Notes under the pieces: generated by a model | The model's database searches: none | What the model saw: only the letters and a program-made list of their open reading frames with translations | What the model was told of the DNA's origin: nothing | Position numbers and translations under genes: made by a program | In this document: piece by piece, positions 1 through 12,560 of the stretch | Layout: every line of letters begins with the position of its first letter | Numbering within the stretch: the stretch's first letter is position 1 | DNA from: Stomorhina lunata | Lineage: Eukaryota; Arthropoda; Insecta; Diptera; Rhiniidae | NCBI GenBank assembly: GCA_933228675.1 | Contig: OW121743.1 | Coordinates: 16,134,884-16,198,883, forward strand | Length of the DNA stretch: 64,000 nt | Direction of reading: 5' to 3'

Positions 1-340
1 TGAACTAGAACTGAACTAGAACTGAACTAGAACTGAACTAGAACTGAACTAGAACTGAACTAGAACTGAACTAGAACTGAACTAGAACTGAACTAGAACT
101 GAACTAGAACTGAACTAGAACTGAACTAGAACTGAACTAGAACTGAACTAGAACTGAACTAGAACTGAACTAGAACTGAACTAGAACTGAACTAGAACTG
201 AACTAGAACTGAACTGAACTAGAATTGAACTAGAACTGAACTAGAACTGAACTAGAACTGAATTAGAACTAAGCTAAAACTGAACTAGAACTGAATTAGA
301 ACTAAACTAAAACTGAACTAGAACTGAAACTAAACCTCAA
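1..340. repeat. 11-bp minisatellite, GAACTAGAACT type
   Basis: Near-perfect head-to-tail copies of an 11-bp unit (CTGAACTAGAA) run from the first base of the window, so the array continues to the left of it. Units become degenerate after about 210, with AATTAGAACTAAG-like variants. The reverse complement contains AGTTCTAGTTC, which relates it to the 12-bp array at 6262-6750, lying in the opposite orientation. No coding sense is seen. Confidence 0.95.
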
Positions 341-1060
341 ACTGAACTTAAACGGGAGCAAAATCTCCACATTCGATATCAAACAAAAAAAATCAGACTT
401 TTTATCAAATATTTTGTAGTATACTTTAGGGATGATCAAAATTAATATAGAATACTTTAACCTAAACTAGAAATAAGCTAGAACTAGACCAAGAACGAAA
501 CCTAAAACTGAATTAAACGGTCTTTTTATCAAATATTTTGTAGCATACTTTAGGGATGATCAAAATTAATATTAAATACTAGAACTAAACTAGAAATAAG
601 CTTAAACTTGACCCAGAACTAAACCTAAAACTGGGGCCAAATTACCGCATTCGATATCTATCGAAAACTCAGACTTTTATGCGAATATTGTGAATTATAC
701 TTTAGGGATGTTCAAAATTACTTCGATGCAAAAAGTTTATTGAAAGTTGGTATCGATTTTAATTCGTTTTTAAAAATATTTATTGTTCAATTGAAACTCT
801 TTTACTATTGTTCATCTTTTGGCAAATAACTTCAAAAAAATATAGTAAACTCTGCATCTTTTACATAATTTTGATTATCCTTAAAGTATGCTATACAAAT
901 GTTTTGAAAATATCTAAGATTTCGATCGATAACGAATGCCGTAATTTGGCCCCTGAACTTAAACGGGAGACAAATCCCCCACATTCGATATCGAACCAAA
1001 AACAGACTTTTTATTAAATATTTTGTAGCATATTTTAGGGATGATTAAAATTAGTATTAA
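340..1060 (+). repeat. Short dispersed repeat interleaved with decayed 11-mers
   Basis: A ~95-bp module (CATTCGATATC near its start, then TTTATCAAATATTTTGTAG and ACTTTAGGGATGATCAAAA) recurs at about 350-445, 516-570, 632-720 and 961-1052, and once more at about 2199-2300. The gaps between copies hold decayed GAACTAGAAC-type minisatellite. The small frame at 808-1017 lies across this mixture and is not a gene. Confidence 0.75.
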
Positions 1061-2198
1061 ATAAAATTTAATCAGACAGATTCTGGTTCTGCTTTTAGAT
1101 TTGGATATAATTGAAATTCGGGATTATTTTTATCACATTTTATATTAAGTTCTTGATCCAAAGACTCTATAAAAATTTTAGATAAAGTATTTTTTAAAAT
1201 TTTTTTTAACAAAAAATATTAATAAAGAAATCATTTAATAAAAAAAAGAATCTCTGTAAACTGCCAATTCAATTGTAATTTTTCTAAATGCATAAATTTA
1301 TTAAATTGATTTATAGCAAACAATTAACAATGAATCTATATCATGTTTTCAAAAGCAATTTATTCAAATTCATTCATTTTTTTTGTTATTAAAATGACGT
1401 TGGCAACACCTCCAACGATCTTTTTTCAAATCCTCCAACGCTATTAATTTAAAAAAAGCTAGAATTTTATTAAAAAATTTCCATATTTACATGAGAAAAA
1501 ATATAAATTGATTAGCTTCTGTGAAACTACAGAAAAGCCATAAATAAAATCCTTAATTAAATCAAACGTTAAAATTTAATTTGAATAATTTCTTAATTAA
1601 ATTCTAAGCGCCATTTCAACACCTACTACGTCAACTTGTTAACTAATTGCTTATATGCAGTTATATGCAGATTCCAAACCGATCTAAAGCTAAGGCAGAC
1701 TAATGGTCGTCCATACAATTAATAACGTAATTCTATATATCGCCATTCCCCTTGAATGATCCAAACAGATTTTCTATATTAATATTACAATAAGAAAACC
1801 GCATAATACTATATCTATTAGCTGAATTGCTCAAGTATTAAACGTTACAAAAGAGATGTAATTTAAGGCTTTGACTTTTAAATAAAATTTGCGTCATTAT
1901 TTAGAATTTAATAGGGAATGAATAGAAAATTACGATACTCGAACTAGAGGAAATATTTTTTTATAAGGAACAGGTGATTTATTAGAACGTAAATTTAAGG
2001 CTTTTAAAGTTTTTTTAAAATAATTTTTAAAGTGGAAATTTATGAGCTTTTTTAACGTTTAAAGGTTAATTAATATATTTAATTTAATTCTAGTTCATAT
2101 TCTATTTAGAGCTTTAGTCTAGGTCCAATTCTTGTTTATATTCTAGATAAGAATTTTGATCAGATTTTAGCTAAAATTCTTGATCAAACTCTAATTTC
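1060..2198. other. AT-rich intergenic or intronic DNA, no gene seen
   Basis: Low-complexity AT-rich sequence with no credible reading frame, no transposase or RT motif and no clear tandem array. Near 2085-2190 there are a few decayed TTCTAGTT/TTCTAGAT words resembling the minisatellite family on either side. Confidence 0.5.
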
Positions 2199-2299
2199 AG
2201 GAGCCAAATCGCCCCACCCGATATCGATTAAAATGTAAGATTTTTCAGAATAATTTGTGTAGCATACTTTTAGGATAATCTAAATAATATATAAGGTTT

Positions 2300-3350
2300 T
2301 CTACATTGTAACTCTTAAATTTAATCTATTAAATTTCTTATGAACTCAAAGAATTAAAGATAAGATTTGATTTATTTAAAAAAAAGAGCAACAATTGTTA
2401 ATCTTTCTTAACAAATTGAAATAAATAAAGTACCGACCGAGTACTTAGGCAAACGTTTGACGTAGCAAATATTGAAGGTGTTTATTTAATTATCATTGTC
2501 ATGTGATATGAATTATTTAGAAAGAAAAAATATATGTATATGATAAAAAAAGATCCACAACAATTGGGTTTTCGTGTTGATTTCATTTAAAAATAATTAA
2601 CATTAAAAATCGTTTCGTTTTTGATTAATGGCAAAAATGCAATTTCAAAAAAAAAATTATAAAGAAAAATTTTAATACAAATATAAAGATTTTTGGGAAG
2701 ATTTGGAATTTATTAAACAAATTTATAAACCAAATTTATTTAAAATAAATTAGCAGTTGTTTTTTTTATGACATTTGTTGACAATTTAATTACAACTCGT
2801 GTTATATGAAATTTTTTAAATATTTAAAAAAATTAAGTTTTTAATGAAAAGTCGTTAAATTTGTAATTAAAAAATGACAGCCAGAATTTAATAATAGAAA
2901 TTTTGGAGCCATTTGAGTGAAAGTGTCGCCCGTAAATATTTTCTTTGATAATAAAAAGGACAGGATCTCAAAAATGTCAAGTGTCGCCCCAAAAAAAGAT
3001 ACAATATTGGCGGGCTATGCCCGCCACCTATTAAAATTGTAGTAGTAGTAAAACAACTGCAATGATATTTATACATTATTATTGTTTATAAAAATTGTTT
3101 TTTTTCTTAATTAGTTATTTATTAAATCATAGGGCAAAGGGGTTTCTTTCCCCTTATTTTCTTGTTCTTTAAATTGTAATAATATTTTCTAGAACAATAT
3201 TTTTGCTGTTCTAACCTTGAATATAATTAAAATTATCTTTTATACATTTAATGACATCAGATGATTAACTATTTGTTTAAATTTAACATAATTAAGATTA
3301 TTTTTAGAAAAAACACTTGTTTAAATTAAGATAAAAATTAAATTCCATTT
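2300..3350. other. AT-rich DNA with two GC-rich hairpins
   Basis: No gene is supported; the frame at 2888-3076 (minus) has no recognisable domain. Two compact stem-loops stand out against the AT background: GGCGGGC-TAT-GCCCGCC at 3009-3025, and AAGGGG/CCCCTT near 3136-3154. Both sit in a ~250-bp stretch with short GC-rich words (GTCGCCC at two places), which may be an old element end. The rest shows nothing. Confidence 0.4.
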
Positions 3351-3354
3351 GTAC

Positions 3355-6260
3355 TATAGCTCTACTAGAGTTCTATTACAGTTCTACCACAGTTCTATTA
3401 CAGTTCTGCTACAGTTCTACTAAAGTTCTACTACAGTTCTACTATAGTTCTACCACAGTTCAACTATAGTTCTACTACAGTTCTACTACAGATCTACTAC
3501 AGTTCTACTATAGTTCTACTACAGTTCTACTACAGATTTACTACAGTTCTACTATAGATATACTACAGTTCAACTATAGTTCTACTACAGTTCTACTATA
3601 GTTCTACTACAGTTCTACTACAATTCTACTATAGTTCTACTATAGTTCTACTATAGTTCTACTATAGTTCTACTATAGATCTACCACAGTTCTACCAAAG
3701 TTCTACTACAGTTCTACTACAGTTCTACTACAGTTCCACTACAGTTCTACTACAGTTCTACAATAGTTCTACTATAGTTCTACTATAGTTCTACTATAGT
3801 TCTACTACAGTTCTACTATAGATTTGCCACAGTTCTACTATAGTTCTACTACAGTTCTACTATAGATCTGCCACAGTTCTACTATAGTTCTAGTACAGTT
3901 CTACTTCAGTTCTACTACAGATCTACTACAGTTCTATTATAGTTCTACTACAGTTCTACTATAGTTTTACTAAAGTTATACTACAGTTCTACTACAGATC
4001 TACCACAGTTCTACTATAGTTCTACTACAGTTCTACTATAGATCTGCCACAGTTCTACTATAGTTCTAGTACAGTTCTACTTCAGTTCTACTACAGATCT
4101 ACTACAGTTCTATTATAGTTCTACTATAGTTCTACTAAAGTTATACTACAGTTCTACTATAGATCTACCACAGTTCTACTATAGTTCTACTACAATTCTA
4201 CTACAGTCCTCCACAGTTCTACTATAGTTCTACTACAGTTCTACTATAGTTCTAATATAGTTCTACTACAGTTCTACAGCAGTCCTCTACAGTTCTACTA
4301 TAGTTCTACTACAGTTCTACTATAGTTCTACTACAGTTCTACGATAGTTATACTATAGTTCTACTATAGTTCTACTATAGTTCTACTATAGTTCTACTAT
4401 AGTTCTACTATATTTCTACTATAGTTCTACTATAGTTCTACTACAGTTCTACTACAGTTCTACTACAGTTCTACTATAGTTCTACTACAGTTCTACTATA
4501 GATCTACCACAGTGCTACTATAGTTCTACTACAGTTTTACTACAGTCCTCCACAGTTCTACTATAGTTCTACTACAGTTCTACTATAGTTCTACTATAGT
4601 TCTAATATAGTTCTACTACAGTTCTACAGCAGTCCTCTACAGTTCTACTATAGTTCTACTACAGTTCTACGATAGTTATACTATAGTTCTACTATAGTTC
4701 TACTATAGTTCTACTATAGTTCTACTATAGTTCTACTATAGTTCTACTATAGTTCTACTATAGTTCTACTACAGTTCTACTACAGTTCTACTACAGTTCT
4801 ACTATAGTTCTACTACAGTTCTACTATAGTTCTACTATAGATCTACCACAGGTCTACTATAGTTCTACTACATTTCTACTATAGTTCTACTACAGTCCTC
4901 CACAGTTCTACTATAGTTCTACTACAGTTCCACTATAGTTCTACTATAGTTCTACTACAGTTCTACTATAGTTCTACTACAGTTCTACTACAGTTCTACT
5001 GTAGTTCTACTACAGTTCTATTACAGTTCTACTATAGTTCTACTATAGTTCTACTACAGTTCTACTATAGTTCTACTACAGTTCTACTACAGTTCTACTG
5101 TAGTTCTACTACAGTTCTACTAAAGTTCTACTACAGTTCTACTATAAATCTACCACAGTGCTACTATAGTTCTACTACAGTAATCCACAGTTCTACTATA
5201 GTTCTACTACAGTTCTACTATAGTTCTACTATTGTTCTACTAAAGTTCTACCATAGTTCTACTATAGATCTACCACAGTTCTACTATAGTTCTACTACAT
5301 TTCTACTATAGTTCTACTACAGTCCTCCACAGTTCTACTATAGTTCTACTATTGTTCTACTATAGTTCTACTAAAGTTCTACCATAGGTCTACTATAGAT
5401 CTACCACAGTTCTACTATAGTTCTACTACATTTCTACTATAGTTCTACTACAGTCCTCCACAGTTCTACTATAGTTCTACTACACTTCTTCTATAGTTCT
5501 ACTATAGTTCTACTATAGCTCTACTATAGTTCTACTACAGTTCTACTGTAGTTCTACTACAGTTCTATTACAGTTCTACTATAATTCTACTATAGTTCTA
5601 CTACAGTTCTACCACAGTTCTACTGTAGTTCTACTACAGTTCTATTACAGTTCTACTATAGTTCTACTACAGTTCTACCACAGTTCTACTGTAGTTCTAC
5701 TACAGTTCTACTAAAGTTCTACTACAGTTCTACTATAAATCTACCACAGTGCTACTATAGTTCTACTACAGTAATCCACAGTTCACTATAGTTCTACCAC
5801 AGTTCTACTATAGTTCTACTACAGTAATCCACAGTTCTACTATAGTTCTACTACAGTTCTACTATAGTTCTACTATTGTTCTACTAAAGTTCTACCATAG
5901 TTCTACTATAGATCTACCACAGTTCTACTATAGTTCTACTACATTTCTACTATAGTTCTACTACAGTTCTACTACAGTCCTCCACAGTTCTACTATAGTT
6001 CTACTACAGTTCTACTACAGTTCTTCTATAGTTCTACTATAGTTCTACTAAAGTTCTACTATAGTTCTACTATAGTTCTACAGTTCTATTACAGTTCTAC
6101 TATAGTTCTACTACAGTCCTCCACAGTTCTACTATAGTTCTACTACAGTTCTACTATAGTTCTACTACAGTTCTACCACAGTTCTACTATAGTTCTACTA
6201 CAGTTCTACTATAGTTCTAATATAGTTCTACTACAGTTCTACTACAATCGTCTACAGTTC
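3355..6260. repeat. 11-bp minisatellite, AGTTCTACTAC/T type, ~2.9 kb
   Basis: More than 250 copies of AGTTCTACTAY in one orientation. Variant units (AGATCTACCAC, AGTCCTCCAC, AGTAATCCAC, AGATCTGCCAC) recur in the same order, for example the block around 3868 reappears near 4029, and the AGTCCTCTAC block near 4270 reappears near 4632. This shows segmental duplication inside the array, that is, higher-order structure. It contains many stops and no reading frame. Confidence 0.95.
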
Positions 6261-6261
6261 T

Positions 6262-6750
6262 ACTACACAGTTCTAGGTTCAGTTCTAGCTTTAGTTCTAG
6301 GTTCAGGTTTAGTATCAGTTCTAGGTTCAGTTCTAGTTTAGTTCTAGGTTCAGTTTTAGTTCAATTCTAGGTTCAGTTCCAGGTTTAGTTCTAGGTTCAG
6401 GTTTAGTATCAGTTCTAGCTTTAGTTCAAGGTTCAGTTCTAGGTTTAGTTCTAGGTTCAGTTCTAGGTTTAGTTCTAGGTTTAGTTCTAGGTTCAGTTCT
6501 AGGTTCAGTTCTATCTTTAGTTCTATGTTCTGTTCTAGGTCTAGTTCTACGTTCAGTTCTAGTTTCAGTACCAGGTTTAGTTCTAGGTTCAATTCTAGTT
6601 CAGTTTTAGTGCAGTTCTAGTTCAGTTGTAGTTCAGTTCTAGTTAAGTTCTAGGTTCAGTTTTTGGTTCAGTTCCAGGTTCAATTCTAGGTTTAGTTGTA
6701 GGTTCAGTTCTAGTTCAAATCTAGGTTTAGTTCTAGGTTCAGTTCTATTT
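6262..6750. repeat. 12-bp minisatellite, AGTTCTAGGTTC type
   Basis: Adjoins the 11-bp array and shares its AGTTCTA core, but the unit is mostly 12 bp (AGTTCTAGGTTC, with AGTTCTAGGTTT variants). Because 12 is divisible by three, the minus strand carries an open frame (6356-6592) translating as repeated Leu-Glu-Leu-Asn. That frame is a by-product of the period and not evidence of a protein. Confidence 0.93.
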
Positions 6751-7855
6751 TAAATTTATTCTTAAATGTGTTCTTAACTTGTTTTAGAAGGCCTTTCAAC
6801 CTAAAGCCTACTTATAATAACTTCCCTTTATTCAATCTAAAACATTTAACCATTATTAAGCCATCTCTTAAAAAACTCTGGGTTGTCAACCGCTTTTAAG
6901 GAAACATTTTACGCTCGTAAATCTTAATAAAAAAAATTCGCCTTAAACTACAAAAACGGTTTCAATTTTATTTTTTCAAACCCATATTTTATACTCGTAT
7001 TTGTAAGTAATCTCTGTCTTTGGCATAGGTATACTCGTAGTACAATATTCAAATTTAATTTGATTAGAAAAATTCTACTTTATCAAAATTATGGCAGCTC
7101 TGCTCCACGACTTTACGTTTATTGTTGGTCTTTAGTCTAATGAGTGTCACTGACACACACACACACACACACACCAGTTGATGTGAAGTTCTTTCATTTG
7201 ACTCTTGATAACGTAATCAAATTGCGGCAAAATTTAATTAAATATTCACAGAGAGTTCAGACCTTTTCACTTGACTTTGTCTTTTTTTTTTTTTTTTGCC
7301 TTAAAACCCATTCGATACGATCAATGACCAACTAACACACAACAGTTATTTTGAAGAGAAGAAGAAGCAAAGTTAACTAAAGATCCATCAAACTCACAAA
7401 CATACACAAATCAATTAATTGAAGAAAAAAGCTCAGATTCATTTACATAAAAACGTGGGCTTGACAACATAATTTTTGTTAAGAAAAGGCGGGCTTGTCA
7501 TGACTAAGCTAAAAATTTTATTTAAAGTGATCTTTTGTATAAATTTAGACCTAAGCCAGAATTGTTGGGAAGATATGAGAGTGAATCTTACCAGATGTGG
7601 GTAAATTTTCGGAAAACAAGAAAATCTGAATTTTGGAACATAACATAGAAGCTATAAATTAGCCTAGAACTAAGCTGGCTTCGGATTAAGTTCAATATTT
7701 GGGGACACTATTTCCACTTCGATTTTCTTCAAAGAAGTCCAAATACGGAAAGGAAAGCTACCATATCTAACTTCAACAGCCCTTTCGACTTTATCAAGAA
7801 GATTCTTAAAAAGGTGATATTTGGCATGAATGTTTTTCATAGGAAAATAACATGC
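6750..7855. other. Mostly unique DNA with a CA microsatellite
   Basis: A (CA)n run lies at 7153-7174 and a poly-T at about 7281-7297. The rest is AT-rich and apparently single copy, with no reading frame that looks like a protein. The frames at 7144-7335 and 7670-7891 are low-complexity or cross into the following tandem repeat. Confidence 0.5.
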
Positions 7856-8490
7856 GAAATTTTGAGAAAATCTAACAAGTGCCACGCCCACTTTCCATGT
7901 AAGCTTAATTTTAAATTTGTTATAACATAGAAATTATCGATCCGATAAGATTAAAATTTTGCATGTGAATTTATTTATAAATATTGTAGCATTTTGGCAA
8001 TTTTCAAAAAATCTGTCAAACGCCACGCCCACCTACCATACAATAAAAATTTTGAAATTGTCATAACTTTGAAATAAGTTATAAGATAAGAACCTTATTT
8101 TGCATGTGAATATATTTGGCAATATTGTAACATATTTGCAATTTTTAAGAAAATCGGACAAGCGCCACTCCCACCTCCCATATAACAAAAACATTTAAAT
8201 AGTCATAACTTTGAAATTACTAAACAGATAAGAGCTTCATGTTGTATGTGAATATATTTGATAACATTGTAACATATTTCGAGTTTTTGAGGCAATCGGA
8301 AAATCGCCACGCCCACCTTCCATACAAACAAAATTAAAAAATTGTTAAAAGTTGGAAATAAGTAACCAGATAAGATAGCCAGTTTCCATGTGAATATTTT
8401 TGGTAATATTGTAACACAATTACAATTTTTAAGAAAATCGGGCAAGCGCCACGCCCAATTCCTATGCAAACAAAATAATATAGGAATCAA
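7855..8490. repeat. ~142-bp tandem repeat, five units
   Basis: The marker GCCACGCCC (one copy GCCACTCCC) occurs at about 7881, 8022, 8164, 8306 and 8448, a spacing of 141-142 bp. Between markers each unit has a CATAACTTTGAAAT-type word and a GCATGTGAATATATTT-type word, both diverged. The minus-strand frame at 8203-8547 runs through the units and is not supported as a gene. Confidence 0.85.
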
Positions 8491-8559
8491 GTAGAACTGA
8501 AACATCTGAATTGGAAATAATGGCAGTAGAACTGAAACTACAGCCAAATTAGAAGTAAC

Positions 8560-9568
8560 TGAGCCTACAAATAAATAGGAATATTTAACTTGTTATTTCT
8601 CGGAAGAGGGGGAACCAAAAATTTTCGGTCTGGTAACTCTGTTTGAATTTTAAGCGTTAAATCGTTGAACAAATTTGTAATGTATAGTGTCATCAGATTT
8701 TTTGAATACTTAAGTATGAACAAATAAAATTTTTATGATCAAAGTTCGGTCATATAAGGAAATTTATTTTTGTACAAAGAAAAATATTTATTTTAATGTT
8801 TTGCATTATTTAAATAAACTGAACATTTTAGAATTTCTTTCATAACGACAAGTGTCATAAAGTGGAAAAATATTGACTTAATTTTTAAGAATAAAAAAAG
8901 GCTTTTAAAGAAATTGTTATTAATTAAAAATTTAATTCAAAAATTTCAAAATAATTTAGATTTTGAAAACCTTTAGCTCATCATTTATCGACTTTGACCT
9001 CTTGAAATTTGTTTTTGTTGTTAAAAAAAGACTCATCAAATTCAAATTTTAAATTTGATTTAAATCAAAACTTTTGTTTTTTGATCCAAAAATATCTTCC
9101 CCCATACAAAACAAATTAATAAATAAACGCTTATTTCAAGATTTATTAACTTTTTGTGTCTCTACGTCATGACATATACAAACTTTTACGTAACAATAAA
9201 TTTTTTGTTTTTAAGAAAAAAAAATCTAGTCATTACTCTCTTGAGTTACGAATGTTTTCTGGAGAATCTGCGCAAGTTTTTAGACTTGACGCCCCGGCCC
9301 GGTCTAGAGAAAAAATTTGCCACCCTCATTTTGAAACACTTTGAAAGCAGGCAAATGAGATTTTAATAGTAAAAAATGTATCTAAAAGTAAAATTTAAGA
9401 GATTTGTTTTGAGTTATAAAAATTATGAACACAATTTTAACAGTGTTGCCAGGAAGTTTCTTAAAATCTTTTGAATTGATTTCAGTTCTAGTTCTTAAAG
9501 CCATTTTTAGAAGTTAAAGACCTATAATAACTAACTAATTGAGCTTTTTTATATAAATTATAAAAAAA
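8560..9568. other. AT-rich DNA, no gene seen
   Basis: Homopolymer-rich sequence. The overlapping plus-strand frames at 9154-9366 and 9156-9344 share a region with a short GC-rich word (GCCCCGGCCCGG near 9292) but show no domain. The ACAGTGTTGCCA word near 9440 recurs near 12665, a short dispersed match of unknown meaning. Confidence 0.4.
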
Positions 9569-9660
9569 AGTATAAAAGTGCTATAGTCGGTTCTGCTCTA
9601 CTATTTTATACCCTTTACCTCTGTGGTCAAATGAGGACCAATTGTCAATAAATTTCTAAA
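9569..9660 (+). mobile_element. DINE-like 5' terminal motif next to an array
   Basis: GTGCTATAGTCGGT followed by TATACCCTTTACCTCTGTGGTCAAATG matches the diverged 5' end of the DINE-like element at 20661 (GCTATAGTCGGTCAAG, then GATACCCTTCACCACTAAGGTCAAA). It lies immediately before the ~285-bp tandem array, as a similar terminus does at 36927. Confidence 0.5.
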
Positions 9661-10985
9661 TAGCAAAAATTTCTCTAGATTTGAGTATATTTTCAGATTT
9701 ATTTAAGTACTTTCTTGTCAGTTTAAAACTGAAATCATTTTGAGCCCATGGGTACGCAAGGGTTAATTTGTATAAAAATGTAATTAAAGGTGTCTTTGAA
9801 CGATTTTTTTTTAAATTTTCATTAAAATATAACAACGAAAACGTGTAATTTCTAGTACCTTTTTAAAAATATTGAATATTTTAAAAATTTTACTTTTAAA
9901 CATGGTAGCAAAAGGGTTAATGACGTCCGATTTCAACCAAATTTCTAGAGAAATATTTTTCCTAGATTTGAGTGTACTTTTAGGTTTATTTAAGTTGTTC
10001 TTTGTCAGTTTAAAACTGGAACCATTTTGAGCCCATGGGTGCGCAAGGGTTAATTTATATAAAAATGTAATAAAGGAACTTTGAACGACTTTTTAAATTT
10101 TCATTAAAATATAACAATGAAAACATGTAATTTCTAGTACCTTTTTAAAAATATTAAATATTTTAAAAATTTTACTTTTAAACCTGGTAGCAAAAGGGTT
10201 AATGACGTCCGATTTCAACCAAATTTCTAGAGTAATATTTTTTCTAGGATTGAGAGTACTTTAAGATTTATTTAAGTGGTTCTTTGTCAGTTTAAAACTG
10301 GAACCATTTTGAGCCCATGGGTGCACAAGGGTTAATTTATATGAAAATGTAATTAAAGGCGCCTTTGAACGATTTTTTATTTTAATGACGTCCGATTTCA
10401 ACCAAATTTCTAGAGAAATATTTTTTCTAGGATTGAGTGTACTTTAAGATTTATTTAAGTAGTTCTTTGTCAGTTTAAAACTGGATCCATTTTGAGTCCA
10501 TGGGTACGCAAGGGTTAATTTGTATAAAAATGTAATTAAAGGTGCCTTTGAACGATTTTTTTTTTAAATTTTCATTAAAATATAACAATGAAAACGTGTA
10601 ATTTCTAGTACCTTTTTAAAAATATTGAATATTTTAAAAATTTTACTTTTAAACATGGTAGCAAAAGGGTTAATGACGTCCGATTTCAACCAAATTTCTA
10701 GAGAAATATTTTTCCTAGATTTGAGTGTACTTTTAGATTTATTTAAGTAGTTCTTTGTCAGTTTAAAACTGGAAGCATTTCGAGCCCATGGGTGCGCAAG
10801 GGTTAATTTGGATAAAAATGTAATTAAAGGCGCCTTTGAACAATTTTTTTAAATTTTCATTAAAATATAACAATGAAAACATGTAATTTCTAGTACATTT
10901 TTGAAAAAAAATATTTTAAAAGTTTTACTTTTAAACCTGGTAGCAAAAGGGTTAATGACATCCGATTTCAATCAAATTTCTAATA
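9660..10985 (+). repeat. ~285-bp tandem repeat, about five units
   Basis: The word GCCCATGGGT (once GTCCATGGGT) with GCAAGGGTTAA downstream marks units at about 9747, 10033, 10317, 10498 and 10788. Spacing is 284-290 bp, except for one unit shortened to ~181 bp by an internal deletion. Each unit also carries AATGACGTCCGATTTCAACC. No reading frame survives. Confidence 0.9.
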
Positions 10986-11029
10986 TATATTTCTAGCCAT
11001 TAAAGTAATAATAATTTCAGTTCTGCTTT

Positions 11030-12560
11030 TAAAAACTGCAACTACAAATTTCCGGTTGCTGAAAAAATCTATAACTGGCAACTATAAATGACTCTTGCTG
11101 CCATCTACAATATGATTAATAATTGACAAAGCCAACTGAGGTTCAGTCATCGGTTATCAGTTGAAATACTTAATATCAATTAAAGTTGAGTTGCAATACA
11201 CAATCGAGGCGGAAGGGTCGATTATTCTTAAGGAAGTAATACAATACAATTAATTGAGCAACTGTAAATGACTCTTTTTGACATTTACAATATGATTAAT
11301 AATTGACAAGGCAACTGAGGTTCTGTTGTCGGTTATCAGTTGCCTTGCTTTATGTCATCTTTGTGTTGCCGCAATTAAAGTTGAGTTGCAATGCACAATC
11401 GAGTTAGAAATCTCGATTATTCTAAAGGAAGTCATACAATTAATTGAGCAAAACTGCAACTATGAATTTCCGGTTGCTGAAGTGACCTAAAACTGGCAAT
11501 TCTAAATGACACTTGTTGCCATCTACAATATGATTAATAATTAACAAGGCAACTGAGGTTCTGTTATTGGTTATCAGTTGCAGTACTTAAGGTAATTTTT
11601 GTGTTGCCACAATAAAAGTTGAGTTGCAATGCACAATCGAGTTAGAAATCTCGATTATTCTTAAGTAAGTCATACAATTAATTATGCAAAACAGCAGCTA
11701 CAAATTTCTGGTTGCTGAAAAAAACCTATAACTGGCAACTATAATTGACTCTAGTTGCCATCTACAGTATGATTTATATTTGATAAGGCAACTGAGGTTC
11801 AGTTATGGGTTATCAGTTGCCATACTTAATGTAATTTATGTGTTGCCACAATTAAAGTTAAGTTGCAATACACAATCGAGCCAGAAGACTCGTTCAATCT
11901 TATGGGAGTCATACAATTAATTGAGTAAAACTGCAACTATAAACTTCTGGTTGCTGAAGTGACCTTAAACTGGCAATTCTAAATGACTCTTGTTGCCATC
12001 TACAATATGATTAATAATTAACAAGGCAACTGAGGTTCTGTTATCGGTTATCAGTTGCCGTACTTAAGGTAATTTTTGTGTTGCCACAATTAAAGTTGAG
12101 TTGCAATACACAATCAAGCCAGAAGTCTCGTTTAATCTAAAGGAAGTCATACAATTAATTGAGCAAAACTGCAACTACAAATTTCCGGTTGCTGAAGTGA
12201 CTTAAAACTGGCAATTGTTGCCATCTACAATATGATTAATAATTAACAAGTCAACTGAGGTTCTGTTATCGGTTATCAGTTGCCATACTAAATGTCATTT
12301 TTTCAATTGGAAACAATTAAAGTTGAGTCGCAATATAGAATATATATAGAAAGTCTCGATTATTCATAAGAAGGAAAGACAATTATTTGAGCAAAATTGC
12401 AACTATAAATTCCCGGTTGCTGAAAAAAACCTATAACTGGCAACAGTAACTCTTCTTGCCATCTACAATATGATTTATAATTGACAAGGCAACTGAGATT
12501 CTGTAATTAGCCGTACTTTATGTCATTTTTGGTTACCACAATTAAAGTTGAGTTTCTCGA
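11030..12560 (+). repeat. ~239-bp tandem repeat, seven units
   Basis: The TCTACAATATGATTAATAAT word marks units at about 11101, 11281, 11521, 11760, 11998, 12222 and 12461. Most are 237-239 bp apart, with one 180-bp and one 224-bp unit. Each unit contains AACTGGCAA, GGCAACTGAGGTT and GGTTATCAGTTGC words that partly complement each other, so single strands could fold. Non-coding. Confidence 0.9.

Noticed and set aside
6356..6592. 78-codon minus-strand frame of repeated Leu-Glu-Leu-Asn
   Set aside because: It follows from a 12-bp minisatellite whose period is a multiple of three; composition and repetition are explained by the DNA repeat.
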